Shown here: piece by piece, positions 32,301 through 43,039 of the stretch
Layout: the number at the start of each line of letters is the position of its first letter
Numbering within the stretch: the stretch's first letter is position 1
Assembly (NCBI RefSeq): GCF_040954645.1
Contig: NC_092806.1
Location: 77,967,641 to 78,031,640 of the forward strand
Origin: Diabrotica undecimpunctata
Taxonomy: Eukaryota; Arthropoda; Insecta; Coleoptera; Chrysomelidae
DNA length: 64,000 bases
Reading direction: 5' to 3'
The notes under the pieces: model-generated
Told to the model about the DNA's origin: nothing
The model's database searches: none
The model's input: the letters and a program-made list of their open reading frames with translations, nothing else
Made by a program: the position numbers and the translations under genes

Positions 32301-32572
32301 GTGAATCGCAAATTCAAAGCCTCTTACACAGGAGGCTATTAAAAGATACTAGGAATAACCTTTTATTCCAACATGTATCTATAGTTGACCTTTAAAAACA
32401 CTGCCTTTTTCACTTTTTACGTAGAGAAAAGACGTTAAAATGAAAGTAAAATATTGCATTTCATTTTAATTAAAATTCCACCATTATTATACTAGATGTA
32501 TGTCGGAATAAAAAGTTATTCCCAGTATCTGTCGGTAGCCTCTGTGTAAGAGGTTAACAATTTGCGGTTCAC
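32301..32572. repeat. Foldback element with ~83-bp arms
   Basis: GTGAATCGCAAATTCAAAGC at 32301 pairs with the reverse complement of GGTTAACAATTTGCGGTTCA ending near 32572. Arms 32301-32385 and 32492-32572 match with scattered differences, including CCTCTTACACAG and GGAATAA.CTTTTATTCC segments. The centre is ~106 bp, AT-rich and non-coding. It borders the satellite end. Confidence 0.7.
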
Positions 32573-32670
32573 CTAATTTGCTATCGAAGACAGGTCTTCC
32601 GACTTCTTGTTGTTTCATATAGATGCCGCTGTTAGTGTACAAGGCTATTTTACTTATAACGGCCAAATAG

Positions 32671-32782
32671 TAGACTGCATTTTATTTCAGTTTGAACTTC
32701 TACAAGTGTTCCTGATGAAAGTTAATATAACTCAAACACGTGTAGAACAATGTTGGAATTCGAATTAAAATGAAATGCAATC
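32671..32782. repeat. Short inverted repeat
   Basis: Arms of ~40 bp: GCATTTTATTTCAGTTTGAA near 32675 with GTTCTACAAGTG-type inner part, and its reversed partner CACGTGTAGAACAATGTTGG to GAAATGCAATC ending at 32782. Probably a small hairpin, perhaps PLE-related. Confidence 0.5.
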
Positions 32783-32801
32783 TTTTACTTTCATATATAT
32801 A

Positions 32802-34838
32802 CAGGGTGGTCCTTAAGTAATTGTAAATTGCTTTAATAAAATGTTGATACAGCTTAGAAAGATACAGCGTGTTACAGTGGAAATTTAAAAATCTTAAAAA
32901 TTTACAATTGGATGCTCTTGAGTAGGACAAATTATAATTTTATACATACTTTAATGTAACTGATAGAGGGCGCCACATATTCCACATATGTGGCATAAAT
33001 TTGCGCTTTACTTTTTTGCTCTTCAATTTAGCTCTATTTGTGTTAAAAAATATTAAAAACAAATTATGTTTAGAAAGAAAAGGTATACTTGTTAGTAACC
33101 TTAAAATTCAACAATTTTCGAGATAATCGCATTTTATAAGTCAGCTGCATAATAATTAGCCAGCTGTAGATAAGCATAATGCATAGTTTATTCTTATTAA
33201 AACAACTCAAAGATGATCATGTAACATCACAAAATGTTTTGTTATGGCTGCTAAATGTCTTATTGCAGAAAAGATTCTTAATTTTATTTTTTAGGTGCCG
33301 TGTCCGTATTCAGACGTTGGGCGTCATCATGTTTACAATTTCTCTTTTCTATCGCTTCATAAGTTTCTGTACTGGCCTTGTATTGCTTTTTCTCTATTGT
33401 AAAATGCTGAAAACCGAAAATATGTGGTTTATGCAATATGTTACAACACCACATTCTAGAGGGAAGGCAGTGAGAACATGTAACTTTTCTGAATGTTGGA
33501 TTGGTCGTGGTAGTCATATTCCTTGGTAATATGGTGATATATTGATATAACTATTTAATTCATAAAAAATCCAAAAAAATACTTATTATTGATTACGTAA
33601 ATTGTTTACTCATTTTTATTAGGACAATTAAAAACTAGAGCACAGGTATTGAATAACACATATGTATCTTGTTTCATAATGCTTTTGCTACAAATCCAAC
33701 CTTAAAGACTTAATATTGTTACAAAAACATCATCGTTTGTCTAATAACCAATATTGTTATAAATATAGTAAACACACAGGCAATTTAGTTTAGCATAATA
33801 TTAGTTCCTTAATGAATCATAATTGTCCATTTGTTCGAGATGTAATTATAGTTACTCGTAAGCTTTAACGTAATCATATAAATAAGTAATGCCATCGATA
33901 GGTTATTCCGTGTATATATAAGTAACCAATGAACAAGATACATCAGAGTTTAATATATTACTTAACCCCCGCGACCCGCTTCTGTAGCCCAGAATTTAAT
34001 CCGCTTGATTTTGGTGTATGGGGCGCATTAAAACAACGTGTATATAAGAATCCCGTAAACATTCGCAACCAACTATGGGAAGAAATAAATACTGCAGCAG
34101 TTTCTTTAGAACCAATGATGCTATTTAATATGAGACGATTTTTTATGGAATATATTGACAAATGAATTAAAGAAAATGGTACATATCGAACACTTACTTT
34201 GACAAAAAGTTATGTTATTTAGTTTAACTATTTCTTAATTTGGTTTGTAAACAAAATGTTTTGATTATGACTTTAATTTAACATAAAACGTAAAATGTTT
34301 TATGTAAAATCCTATTATTCTGTTATTTTGTCAAATCCTATTATTAATTATCCTGCTGATATCTTTATTTTATTTAATATTTCGTTAACTATTAACTTTA
34401 GTTATAGGTATTTTATAAAAGAATTCAGAAGTAATAATGTTTTTGTCTATTTTTCCTTCGTTGCCTGGAGTGATTGCCTTAAATCAGAATTATGCAGCTG
34501 ATTTGTAAAATGCGATTATCTCAAAAACTGTTGAGTTTTGAAGTTATTAACAAGTATACCTTTTTTTTGTTAAAATAATGTATCTTTAATATTTTTTACC
34601 ACAAATGAAGGGCACTTAAATAGCAAAAAAGTTAAGTGCAAATTAATGCCACATATGTGGCATTCTCTCAGATACATTAAAGTGTGCATCAAATTATAAT
34701 TTTTCATATTTAAAAGTACCCAGTTGTAAATTTTTATACATAACCGTTTACAAACATGAAATTTTAAATTTGCACTTTAACACCCTGTATCTTTCTTAAT
34801 ATCAATATTTTATTCAAGCAAATTGGTTTAAATCGATA
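32802..34838 (+). mobile_element. TIR transposon with ~350-bp inverted repeats
   Basis: Left repeat 32802-33153 starts after TA with CAGGGTGGTCCTTAAGTAAT. Right repeat 34488 to about 34838 is its reverse complement: shared blocks include GCGATTATCTC, the AAGTATACCTTTT block, CCACATATGTGGCAT and CACCCTGTATCTTTC. The outermost ~60 bp of the right end have diverged. Between them only a C-terminal transposase scrap is recognisable. A (TA)n array follows at 34899. Same layout as the 14414-16431 element but a different, older family. Confidence 0.75.
33929..34165 (+). pseudogene. Mariner-like transposase C-terminal fragment
   Basis: RFCSPEFNPLDFGVWGALKQ carries the third Asp of the DD(x)D triad in the P-L-D-F context seen at 15871 (SPLDFFLWGYLK). 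It is followed by RVYKNPVNIRNQLWEEINTA and a stop. About 78 residues remain; the N-terminal three quarters are missing or unrecognisable. Its frame leads up to the right TIR, as expected. Confidence 0.7.
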
Positions 34839-34898
34839 TATTTTAAAGTGTAAAATCTACTGTTTCTTTTTGTACAATTACTATACAATTATTATACT

Positions 34899-35008
<110 letters not shown>

Positions 35009-36543
35009 CACTTCTCAACAATTGAAGCGGATATTATGAAAATGTGTATTTTATTTTTTGTTCATAAGGTCAAATAGAAAAATGGAGTGATATAAACAAA
35101 GATTTATTTTTACTTCGTATTTTCATACAGATGAACCGAAAGAAAGAAATTCGTTAAGAAAAAGAAAATTGAAAATAAACAAAAATTGTAAAATTAACAA
35201 CCTAAAATTTCTATTCCTGCTCAATTTCTAATATCCCGAAAAGAAAAATTAATAGTGTGTGGGTCCTCCTCTGTGTCGCCTTAGTGCTCTAACTCTATTT
35301 GGAAGACCCCTTATTAAATTATTGATGAACTGCTGCGGTATACGTTCCCAAATCGCGAGTAATGTATTGGCCAACTGATCTAAGGTTTGGGGCAGTTGAA
35401 GGAGCCTGTTTTGTTGTCTAGACATTTTCCCAAATATGTTCAATGCAATTCATATCAGGTGAATACGGTGGCCATTCCATTCTTGTAATGCCATGAGCTT
35501 CTATACACTCGTTGAAAATTCTCGCACGGTGAGGGTTAGCATTATCATCAATCAGAACAAATTGTTCGCCTATTGCACCAAAAAATGGAACAACTATTGG
35601 TACTATGACTCGTCGCGATATCGTGTAGCAGTCATTGTCTCATTAGTTAAGACGACTAAGTCCATGCGACCGTCAAAACATATGCCTCTCCACACGCAAA
35701 CGGATCCACCTCCAAAAAGAGTGGTTGGGACTCTCAGATTTTCATTGTAACGCTGACCTCTTTCCCTACACACCAATATTCGGCCATCATTCGTATACAA
35801 ACGAAATCTGGACTCGTCAGTAAAGAGAGAATTCATCCAATTTTCGAAATTCCACTGATAGTGTTTCATCGCCCAGCGATATCTGCATACACGGTGCTCC
35901 CTAGTTAGTCGTGGATGGGTAGCGCTCCGTCTAGCCCTTAAATTGGATGCATGTAACCGTCTTCTGACAGTTTGAGTGGAAATCGCTCGTCCAGTAGCAT
36001 GCCTGAAGATACTGTTAATTCTGGAAGCCGTGAATGTTGGGTTTCTTCTTGCCGTCAGAACTACAAAACGGTCTTGCCGACGAGTTGTAGATCGTTCTCT
36101 TCCTCCTCCATGCCTGTATGTTGCAGATCCAGTTGCTACATACCGATTCCAGGCACGACTTATCACACTTTGCGACACATTTAGCCTCATAGCAACCTGT
36201 TGTTGAGTTATGCCTTGTTGGATCCAACGAACTAATTGCTCGAGCTGCACTAGTTCTAAACGTCTTTGCGGCATAATGTTTTTGTGATAAATAGATTTCT
36301 TGACTTATTGACAACTGGTAAAGCCAATACAAGCACTTTTATATGAATGATATATTCATGTTTGGAACAACATGTCTCTCTTTGTACGAGATAAGGGCCG
36401 ATAAGAATAGGAAGAAAAAACCACATGCAAAAAAGATTGGCAATAAAGATAGCATATAGAGTATAGTACAGGCAATTATTTTAAAAATAGTTTTATATGT
36501 TAATTTTAGGAATTTTAAAATTATCCACTTCAATTGTTGAGTA

Positions 36544-36546
<3 letters not shown>
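35009..36546 (-). mobile_element. Tc1-like transposon with short TIRs
   Basis: 1538 bp. Left tip CACTTCTCAACAATTGAAG (35009) and right tip, read inward, CACTACTCAACAATTGAAG (from 36546) form ~24-bp terminal repeats. Both flanks are TA within (TA)n. It contains a frameshifted Tc1 transposase on the minus strand. Structure is intact, coding is not. Confidence 0.9.
35249..36274 (-). pseudogene. Tc1 transposase, two frameshifts
   Basis: The first 223 codons (36274-35603) hold a paired-like helix-turn-helix (GITQQQVAMRLNVSQSVISR), the TARRNPTFTASRI second DNA-binding domain, and NSLFTDESRFRLYTNDG with the first Asp. The frame then shifts; FGAIGEQFVLIDDNANPHRA carries the second Asp and PPYSPDMNCIEHIWE the catalytic Glu. 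A second shift just after moves to MSRQQNRLLQLPQTLDQLAN and RALRRHRGGPTHY at 35249. All three acidic residues survive in DNA; two indels kill the protein. A related frame is absent elsewhere in the window. Confidence 0.9.

Positions 36547-36613
<67 letters not shown>
36547..36613. repeat. (TA)n microsatellite
   Basis: About 67 bases of TA, right border of the Tc1 element. Confidence 0.95.
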
Positions 36614-36615
<2 letters not shown>

Positions 36616-37062
36616 ATTTATATTTCAAATTATTTTTCGACCGTACTGTTTTAAATATTGATTTATAGTATCAGCAATTGGTCTGTAGAAAATAAAACTC
36701 TATTTGTTCTGTCTCAATATTTCGTCACGATTTTGTGACTCCTTCAGGAGAAAACTGTAAATTTATTAGAATAATTAATTATTATGCAGATTGAACCAAT
36801 TTAAAACGGAACATACAATTTAATATATGTCTGTTTGAACTGCATTTGAAATAGTGGACCAATATAAAACTTGGACAAAAATAAATCCATACCCGGTGAT
36901 AGACATTGTATAAAATATCGTTCAACCATCTGTCTCCTTTAAAGGAAAGAGGAGCTTGCCTAATAGTCGGAGAGATAGAGCCGAAATTTTGAACTGATCA
37001 GTAATATGACATTTCTCTATTGGAATATATTCATTGTAACTGGGTTAAGACTTTGCCTTACA
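36614..37062. other. Non-coding, with a PLE-like terminal phrase
   Basis: CAATATTTCGTCACGATTTT, then GTGACTCCTTCAGGAG at ~36715-36756, resembles the terminal repeat wording common at Penelope-like element ends. No frame. Attribution is weak. Confidence 0.35.
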
Positions 37063-37476
37063 GGCGGACGCCCCTCGTGGTACAGGGGGTGGCTATACAG
37101 GGATTAAGTTGTCATTTTTTTCGGAAAAATTAATGATCGATAATATGGCTGAACATTTGCCCAGAGTAAGATCTTGGTATAACTAGACGAAATCCCAAAG
37201 GGCGGACGCGAGAGTGGATACATAAGGGGTAGCGGACAGGGGTGAGGTTGCAATTTTTTGGGGAAAAATTAACGATAAGTAATATGTCCGCCATTTTCAT
37301 GGCTCATTATTTAGCCCCTAAAAACTCTAAATATAAAAGGGCGGACAGCTGGATTGGTACAGAGAGCCATAAAACGGGGTCAAATGTACCACTTGCCTGC
37401 GCATTTTAGGTCTCGGTAACAATTTTCAAACTGATTTTATTATGATATTTTTATACCGATTGATTTGAAAATTTGT
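37063..37476. repeat. Degenerate tandem repeat, 138-bp period, three copies
   Basis: GGCGGAC recurs at 37063, 37201 and 37339, exactly 138 apart. The first two copies share GTGG.TACA, ACAGGG.T.A.GTTG.CA, TTTTTT.GG.AAAAATTAA and GAT.AATATG. The third is weaker after its first half. No coding frame runs through all copies. Confidence 0.65.
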
Positions 37477-38270
37477 ATGCTCACTTCTGTTACTATTCTG
37501 AAAAGCGTCAAGTAGAGTTTTCCTCAAAATTTTCCAAAAAAATTTCCGTAAATGAAAATTTTCGTAATTTTTTGAGGTAAAATCTAATTTGTAGAATCCT
37601 TTCGATTTTCTGTCAGTTATACCATGATTTTTTTCCAAAAATCAATCAAATTTTTCTTATATCTGAACAATCAATATTTATGCAATATAAATTTAAAAAC
37701 CTTTTTATTGTAATAAAAAATAAGTAAGATTACTATTTGTTATACCAAAAATATTTAATAGTTAACATTATAAAATTACTTTAATTTAATAAAATATCAA
37801 ATATCAAACATTTATTCAATTAAAAATTAATTCGTAAAATATTTATATTTAAGAAAAAAATGTAATTTGTAAAGTAAATATGACTTTAGTTTGAAAAAAA
37901 AAACATTATCATAATATCATTTTAAAACTACAAAATATTCTATAAAAGATTCAGACGATGACGTAGAGTTTTATCAAATGTTTTAGAAAAGTTTTTCTAA
38001 ATTTTTTATTTTATTTTTGTTTATAAATTTTTATTTTCATTCACAAACTTGAACTTAAGCTTACACTTACCCTCCCAATACATCGAAAAAATAAAATTGC
38101 GTCTTCTAAGAAATGCACGCAAGGCATAAAAACTGTAACTTTTTAATGGAATATTTGTAGTTCAGAATATAGCTATAATTATTATATAAATGAAAATCAA
38201 TATTAATGAAATTGCCGGATTTTCTTCAATGGTGCATCCTATTCAGATGGAATATTTCAGGCTTCTTTCA
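37477..38270. other. AT-rich, no feature recognised
   Basis: Very AT-rich; frames are short and without motifs. Confidence 0.4.
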
Positions 38271-38274
38271 ATTT

Positions 38275-39303
38275 ATTGAGGATTTATCTAGGGCTATTCT
38301 ATTATGTTCTTTACTATTCTGATAAGATTTCTGATAAGTTTAGAGTCAATGATGGCTTACGACAAGGAGGTGTACTAGGCCCCATCCTGTTTAATATTGT
38401 ACTAGATGATGTAATGAAGGAAACTAGAGAAGAAACATCGAGAATATTTGTTGGACATAGCAACCTGGAAATGATACAGATAGCTTAATGCGCATTTGCA
38501 AATGACCTCGTCGTATTTGGAAGAAACGAGGACGAACTTAAGAAAAACCTCCAAATATGGAGAGATAAACTTGAAAAACGTAATCTGAGAATCAATGAAA
38601 GTACAACCAAGATCATGGTATGTGGGAAAAGAGATCAACATACAAACAATAAAATCAATAACGATACTTTAGAACAAGTCTAAACCTTCAAATACCTGGG
38701 AGTGCAACTAGAGAGTAGGGGTACACAAGAAGCAGAGATAAACAATCGAATAGCAAACGCTTCCCGGATATACCACGCAATTAAGAGCACATTCCTATCG
38801 AAAAAAGAAGTATCCCAAAAGCCAAGATAGCTATCTACAACACAGTTTTTGTACCTATCTCAACATTTGGATGTGAAAGCTGGACGCTCACCACCAGACT
38901 AAAAAAGAAACTGCAAAGTATTGCAATGAAGTATCTAAGAAGAGTACTATCGGTAACCAGAATAGACAGAATACGGAACGAGGAAATAAGAGAACGCCTT
39001 AAAGTCCAACCAATAGAGAAGAAAATCGAAGAAGCCCAACTGAGATGGTACGGCCACATGGTAAGGATGGATAAAGAAAGACCAGTGAAACAAGTGTGGG
39101 AAGCGAGAAGAATCCGGAGAAAAGACCGAGAGACAGACCCATGAAGACCTGGGACGATGAAATTGCCACCATTCTAGACAAGAGAGTAGTCACCAAAGGG
39201 CAAGCGAAGAAATTGGCAAGCAATAAGAAGAATTGTAGGAAGTTTGTATACGAAACCTAAAAAGAGATTTTACACCCAACACCTTAGGATAAAAGGGTTA
39301 TTG

Positions 39304-39305
<2 letters not shown>
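38275..39305 (+). mobile_element. LINE family B, RT remnant and 3' end
   Basis: GLRQGGVLGPILFNIVLDDV (motif B) at ~38350, then CAFANDLVVFGRNEDELKKN with FAND in place of FADD, TFKYLGVQLESRGTQEAEIN, and after a frameshift near 38810 SIAMKYLRRVLSVTRIDRIR, AQLRWYGHMVRMDKERPVKQ and a basic end. In-frame TAAs lie at 38486 and 38683. The 5' half, including RT motif A, is gone. The 3' end runs into (TA)n. Its C-terminus resembles that of the LINE at 61.7-64 kb. Confidence 0.8.

Positions 39306-39362
<57 letters not shown>
39306..39362. repeat. (TA)n microsatellite
   Basis: About 56 bases of TA between the LINE 3' end and the PLE tail. Confidence 0.95.
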
Positions 39363-39363
<1 letters not shown>

Positions 39364-39924
39364 AGAATTACTGGATATTAGTGACTGTCAATATAAACAA
39401 ACAACACAGTTTATTAGGGTTGCAGTCAGAAAATTGGCCGGGATGTTAATGAAACACTCTTATGACTTTTCGTCTAGCTTTCGGAATCGTTTTGTTCCTT
39501 TTTCAAGACTCTATAATAAGAAAAAAGTGTAAATATTTATAAAAAATATCACAAATCTTCAGTGCAACTTACTAGTCGTTGAGATTATTTACAAAAGCAT
39601 AGACACTCAACATTAATAACAACACACATAAAATATAAAATAGTGGACAAAATACATTTAAAATTCTTTAAAATTTAGGTACAAGTAGTAAAAATTTTGT
39701 TGTCATCTTTTACTAGTGTGTTTTAACTCTGGCACATAGAGAACAAAAAGAAAAAATCCTATGATTAAAAAGTAATTAGGTGTATTTAATATCATGTTTC
39801 TTTTTAAGAAATACTAGAGGCCCATCTTAGGTGATTTTAATTTTTAAACCTGTCTTAATGGTATGCAACATGTTATGCATATAACTGTAATTTGTGTGGG
39901 TACGTGTACAGGTAGATATTAATT

Positions 39925-40545
39925 TTATTTTGGATGTTTTTCCAGTAAGTAACAATAAATGTTGCTCAGTTTATCTATGTCTGACTTTTTATTGATGCAA
40001 GATGTACTTGATTTTATGGAACACATTTCCAAGAAAACACGTTTTGAATGGTTCTTTTCCTTTGCCAAAATACAGGAATCCTCGAAATTAAATTCATGTT
40101 TCAACGTTAATGCGTGTTCTGTCAATGCACATGCATTTATTTTTTTGGTTTTTATATCGCTACGATGTGAGATCACCCTACTGTGAAAATTACGAGATGA
40201 TTCTCCTATATATATTTTGTTGCAATTATTGCACGGTATAGAATAAACAATATTCGATGACTCCTGTATTGCGAAAGGATCTTTTGTTTTTGTGTACAAC
40301 TTCGATATTGTTTTCACATTTTTGGTTGTAATTTTTAAATCACTAACATTTTTGAAGATGTTCATTAGCTTCGGTGTCAAAACTGGAATGTAAGGTAGGC
40401 AACCATAAGTTATTTTGGATGGTATCACTGATGTGTTCTGTGTCAATGTCAATTGTCGGACCTCATTGTTATGAAAATTTTGGTTGTCAGAAAAATGCGA
40501 AGGAGACGGAGAACCGAAAATGAGTTTATTTAAGAGCCCTATAGG
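39925..40545 (-). pseudogene. PLE C-terminal part with GIY-YIG domain
   Basis: Open from LLNKLIFGSPSPSHFSDNQN near 40545 through SKITYGCLPYIPVLTPKLMN to the endonuclease: NIVYSIPCNNCNKIYIGESS, RVISHRSDIKTKKINACALT, EHALTLKHEFNFEDSCILAK and KRVFLEMCSIK, stop at 39925. The VY-x-IPC...IYIG signature identifies GIY-YIG, fused to RT in PLEs. This domain is intact as a frame (175 codons from its first ATG). It cannot be translated with its RT because of the LINE. Confidence 0.85.
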
Positions 40546-40566
40546 ATAGGGCTCTTAAATAAACTC
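40522..40566. repeat. Perfect palindrome at LINE 5' junction
   Basis: GAGTTTATTTAAGAGCCCTA plus T (40522-40542) is the exact reverse complement of 40546-40566, with a 3-base AGG spacer. It straddles the PLE-LINE junction. Confidence 0.9.
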
Positions 40567-41953
40567 ACCCACCCACCCACTCACCCTAAAGCTCACCCAG
40601 ATGAATGGCTATTCTCAACATTTGTAACGCTACCAAAAAAACGATCTGCGAAAACATGCGAAGATTTCCGAACTATCAGTCTTATGAGTCATGCACTTAA
40701 AATTTTTCTTAAAATCATACATGCCAGAATTTACAAGAAATGCGAAGAAAATGTCGGTGAAATGCAATTCGGATTCCGCAATTCTATGGGTACACGTGAA
40801 GCACTTTTCACCTTACAAGTCCTACTTCAGAGATGCCGCGATGTCAGTTGTGATGTCTATATTTGTTTTATTGACTACGCCAAGGCATTTGACCGTTGTC
40901 AGCACCAGAAGATGGTCACCGCACTACAAAGAGTAGGATTGGATGAGAAGGACATTCGGATCATCATGAATTTATACTGAAACCAGCGTGCTCAAGTCAA
41001 GGTCGAAGACCAACTGACCGACCAAGTGAAGATCATGCGAGGAGTAAGGCAAGGATGTGTGCTATCGCCGACTCTTTTCAATATATACTCTGAGGAGATT
41101 TTTAATGAAGCCCTCACAAACCTAGACATGGGAATCCGAGTGAACGGTGAATACATCAATAATATCCGCTACGCCGATGACACTGTGTTACTAGCAACCA
41201 GCCTAAACGATCTGTAGGCCTTACTAGACCGAGTGCGAACTGTGAGCGTATCATACGGACTGAACCTTAATATTAAGAAAACTAAATTCATGGTTGTCAG
41301 CCGTACAAATTTAGATCCCGGGGCACTAATGGCAGGTAGCGAAGAGATCCAGAGAGTCGACAGATTCACTTACCTTGGAACTACCCTCAACGTACAATGG
41401 GACTACGCTCAAGAGATTAGATCCAGAATTGAAATGGCACGGTCTACATTTATTAAGTTGAGATCCTTGCTGTGCTGCAGTGATCTCAGTTTGGGAACCA
41501 AGATGCGGATAGTGAGGTGCTACGTTCTTCCAGTATTACTATATGGAGTTGAAGCCTGGACACTGACGCAAGCCACTGAAAAACGAATCGAAGCCTTCGA
41601 GATGTGGATATACAGAAGGATACTAAAAATATCTTATGTGGACCATGTCACCAACGTTGAGGTCCTACAGCGCATGACAAAAGAAAAAGAAGTGCTTAAT
41701 TTAATTAAACAACGTAAGCTTGAGTACCTCGGCCACGTGATGCGGAACGAAGAAAAATATCGAATTCTTCAACTTGTTATGCAGGGTAAAGTATTTGGCA
41801 GAAGAGGACCGGGACGCCGTCGTATCTCGTGGTTGAAAAATCTCCGACAATGGTTTGGGATGACCTCAGCGGAGCTGTTTTGCAGAGCAGTCAACAAAAC
41901 CATGATAGCCTTGATGATCGCCAACATCCGGACCGGATAAGGCACTGAAGAAG
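40551..41953 (+). mobile_element. LINE family A, longest copy
   Basis: 5'-truncated LINE with nearly complete RT and C-terminus. Ends with a stop at 41938-41940, then GGCACTGAAGAAG. Flanked by ATAGGATAGG at 40541-40550 and 41954-41963, the likely target-site duplication. Inserted in the opposite orientation to the surrounding PLE. Confidence 0.85.
40585..41940 (+). pseudogene. LINE ORF2: RT and C-terminal domain, two nonsense codons
   Basis: One continuous phase of ~450 codons. Motif order: EDFRTISLMSHALKIFLKII, GEMQFGFRNSMGTREALF, DVYICFIDYAKAFDRCQHQK (motif A intact), MRGVRQGCVLSPTLFNIYSE (B), NNIRYADDTVLLATSLNDL (C, YADD intact), GLNLNIKKTKFMVVSR, RFTYLGTTLNVQWDYAQEIR, GVEAWTLTQATEKRIEAFEM, KLEYLGHVMRNEEKYRILQL and RRRISWLKNLRQWFGMTSA. 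It is interrupted only by TGA at 40978-40980 (after NLY, where W is usual) and TAG at 41215-41217. No frameshift. The endonuclease domain is missing by 5' truncation. Confidence 0.88.
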
Positions 41954-41963
41954 ATAGGATAGG

Positions 41964-42475
41964 AGTTCTCTTGTAATATAGATCTCAGCTTTTTTTAATC
42001 CCTTGTCTCTGAACTCGATGTGTGACAAGTTGATAACCCTAGTTTTCAGGGCCAAAACCAAATTTGTTTTCATCTTGGATGGATGTTGAGAATGAAAGTT
42101 AATAAAACGGTTACTAAAACAAGGTTTACGATACCACTCCGTCCTTAGCATGCCATCATTGCCACGATGGATTAGCATGTCTAAAAAAGGAATCATATTA
42201 TCAGCCTCTCTCTCAACCGTAAACTTTAGGTGTTCACATTGGGCGTTAAAGGTGTTTAACACATCAGTAACTTTGTTTTCAGGTACCGATAAAATCAAAT
42301 CATCAACATATCGTTTAATAAAAGGTATGTGACAAGGTATCCTTTCTTTACACGTTGTTATAAGTTCATCCAAAACAAAGTTACATAGTATGGGGGATAT
42401 TTTGCTGCCCATTGGAGTGCCAAAGATTTGTTTAAAGAAATTACCATTGAATAAAAAGATATTAGAGTCAAATAT
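41964..42475 (-). pseudogene. Penelope-like RT palm
   Basis: Reads SNIFLFNGNFFKQIFGTPMG, SKISPILCNFVLDELITTC, PFIKRYVDDLILSVPENKVT (motif C, YVDD intact), DNMIPFLDMLIHRGNDGMLR, TEWYRKPCFSNRFINFHSQH and KTRVINLSHIEFRDKG, reaching ITREL at the LINE border. This is the GTPMGS..SP / RYVDD / IPFLD / YRKP layout diagnostic of PLE RT. Open throughout, but truncated at 42475 where LINE sequence begins. Confidence 0.85.
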
Positions 42476-42770
42476 ATATATTTGATATAATGTTTTCTAT
42501 TATTTTTATGATATCCAATAGTATTTGTCTGTTGTACAGTATGTGTATCGCGTTCGATAGTCTCACTCTGTCAAAGGCCTTTTCTAAATGGACAAAACAG
42601 AGGTAGGCTAGTTTATTGTATTCTATACACTTCTCTTCTATTTGCCTCATTACAAAGATGGCACCGTTACATGATGTTCCGTTACAGAAAGCATGTTGTT
42701 CATCTGATAGGCTAATCATTTTTGTCAGTTTATTTTTTATTACTTTAATTAATAACCTTTTTTAAAACAA
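42472..42770 (-). pseudogene. LINE RT fragment (motif A region)
   Basis: SDEQHAFCNGTSCNGAIFVM, RQIEEKCIEYNKLAYLCFVH and LEKAFDRVRLSNAIHILYNR on the minus strand. Motif A reads FVHLEKAFD, with His where the catalytic Asp belongs. About 85-100 codons only. It borders the PLE on one side and an opposed LINE piece on the other. Confidence 0.7.
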
Positions 42771-42774
42771 ATAA

Positions 42775-43035
42775 CGGATTGTCCAAGCGAGACCCTCTCT
42801 CTTATATACTGTTAAATCTGAATCTGAAAAAAGTAATACGTATGTCACAAATTACAAACATTGGTTCAATATATAATAAATGAGTACAAATGCTTACCTA
42901 TTCTGATGATATCAATAATGTTGGAAGAACGGAAAACGCTGTACAAGAGGCGTATGTAGCATTAAAAGAATCAGTTACAAACATGGATTTAATAATAAAC
43001 ATCAACAAAATAAAATATATAAAAATAAGCACGTA
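42775..43035 (+). pseudogene. LINE RT fragment (motifs B and C)
   Basis: GLSKRDPLSYILLNLNLKKV (motif B, degraded), then QMLTYSDDINNVGRTENAVQ (motif C, YSDD) and EAYVALKESVTNMDLIININ on the plus strand. In-frame stops near 42880. A short dead fragment lying head to head with the previous one. Confidence 0.65.
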
Positions 43036-43039
43036 ACGC

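Larger units (their letters stand above)
39363..42475 (-). mobile_element. Penelope-like element split by a LINE
   Basis: Minus-strand PLE: RT palm at 42475-41964, GIY-YIG at 40545-39925 and a 3' tail to ~39363 (with CGTCTAGCTTTCGGAATCG). Between the two coding parts lies a plus-strand LINE, 40551-41953. The RT N-terminal half is missing beyond 42475. ATAGGATAGG occurs at both LINE borders, consistent with target duplication, so the PLE was there first. Confidence 0.85.

Noticed and set aside
33179..33529. 116-codon frame inside the long-TIR transposon
   Set aside because: No transposase motif in it; the recognisable transposase lies at 33929-34165 in another frame.
40585..41940. Host gene of the 'craniofacial development protein 2-like' type
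   Set aside because: Such names are transferred from LINE proteins in automatic annotation. The RT motifs, AAG tail and flanking duplication make it a LINE.
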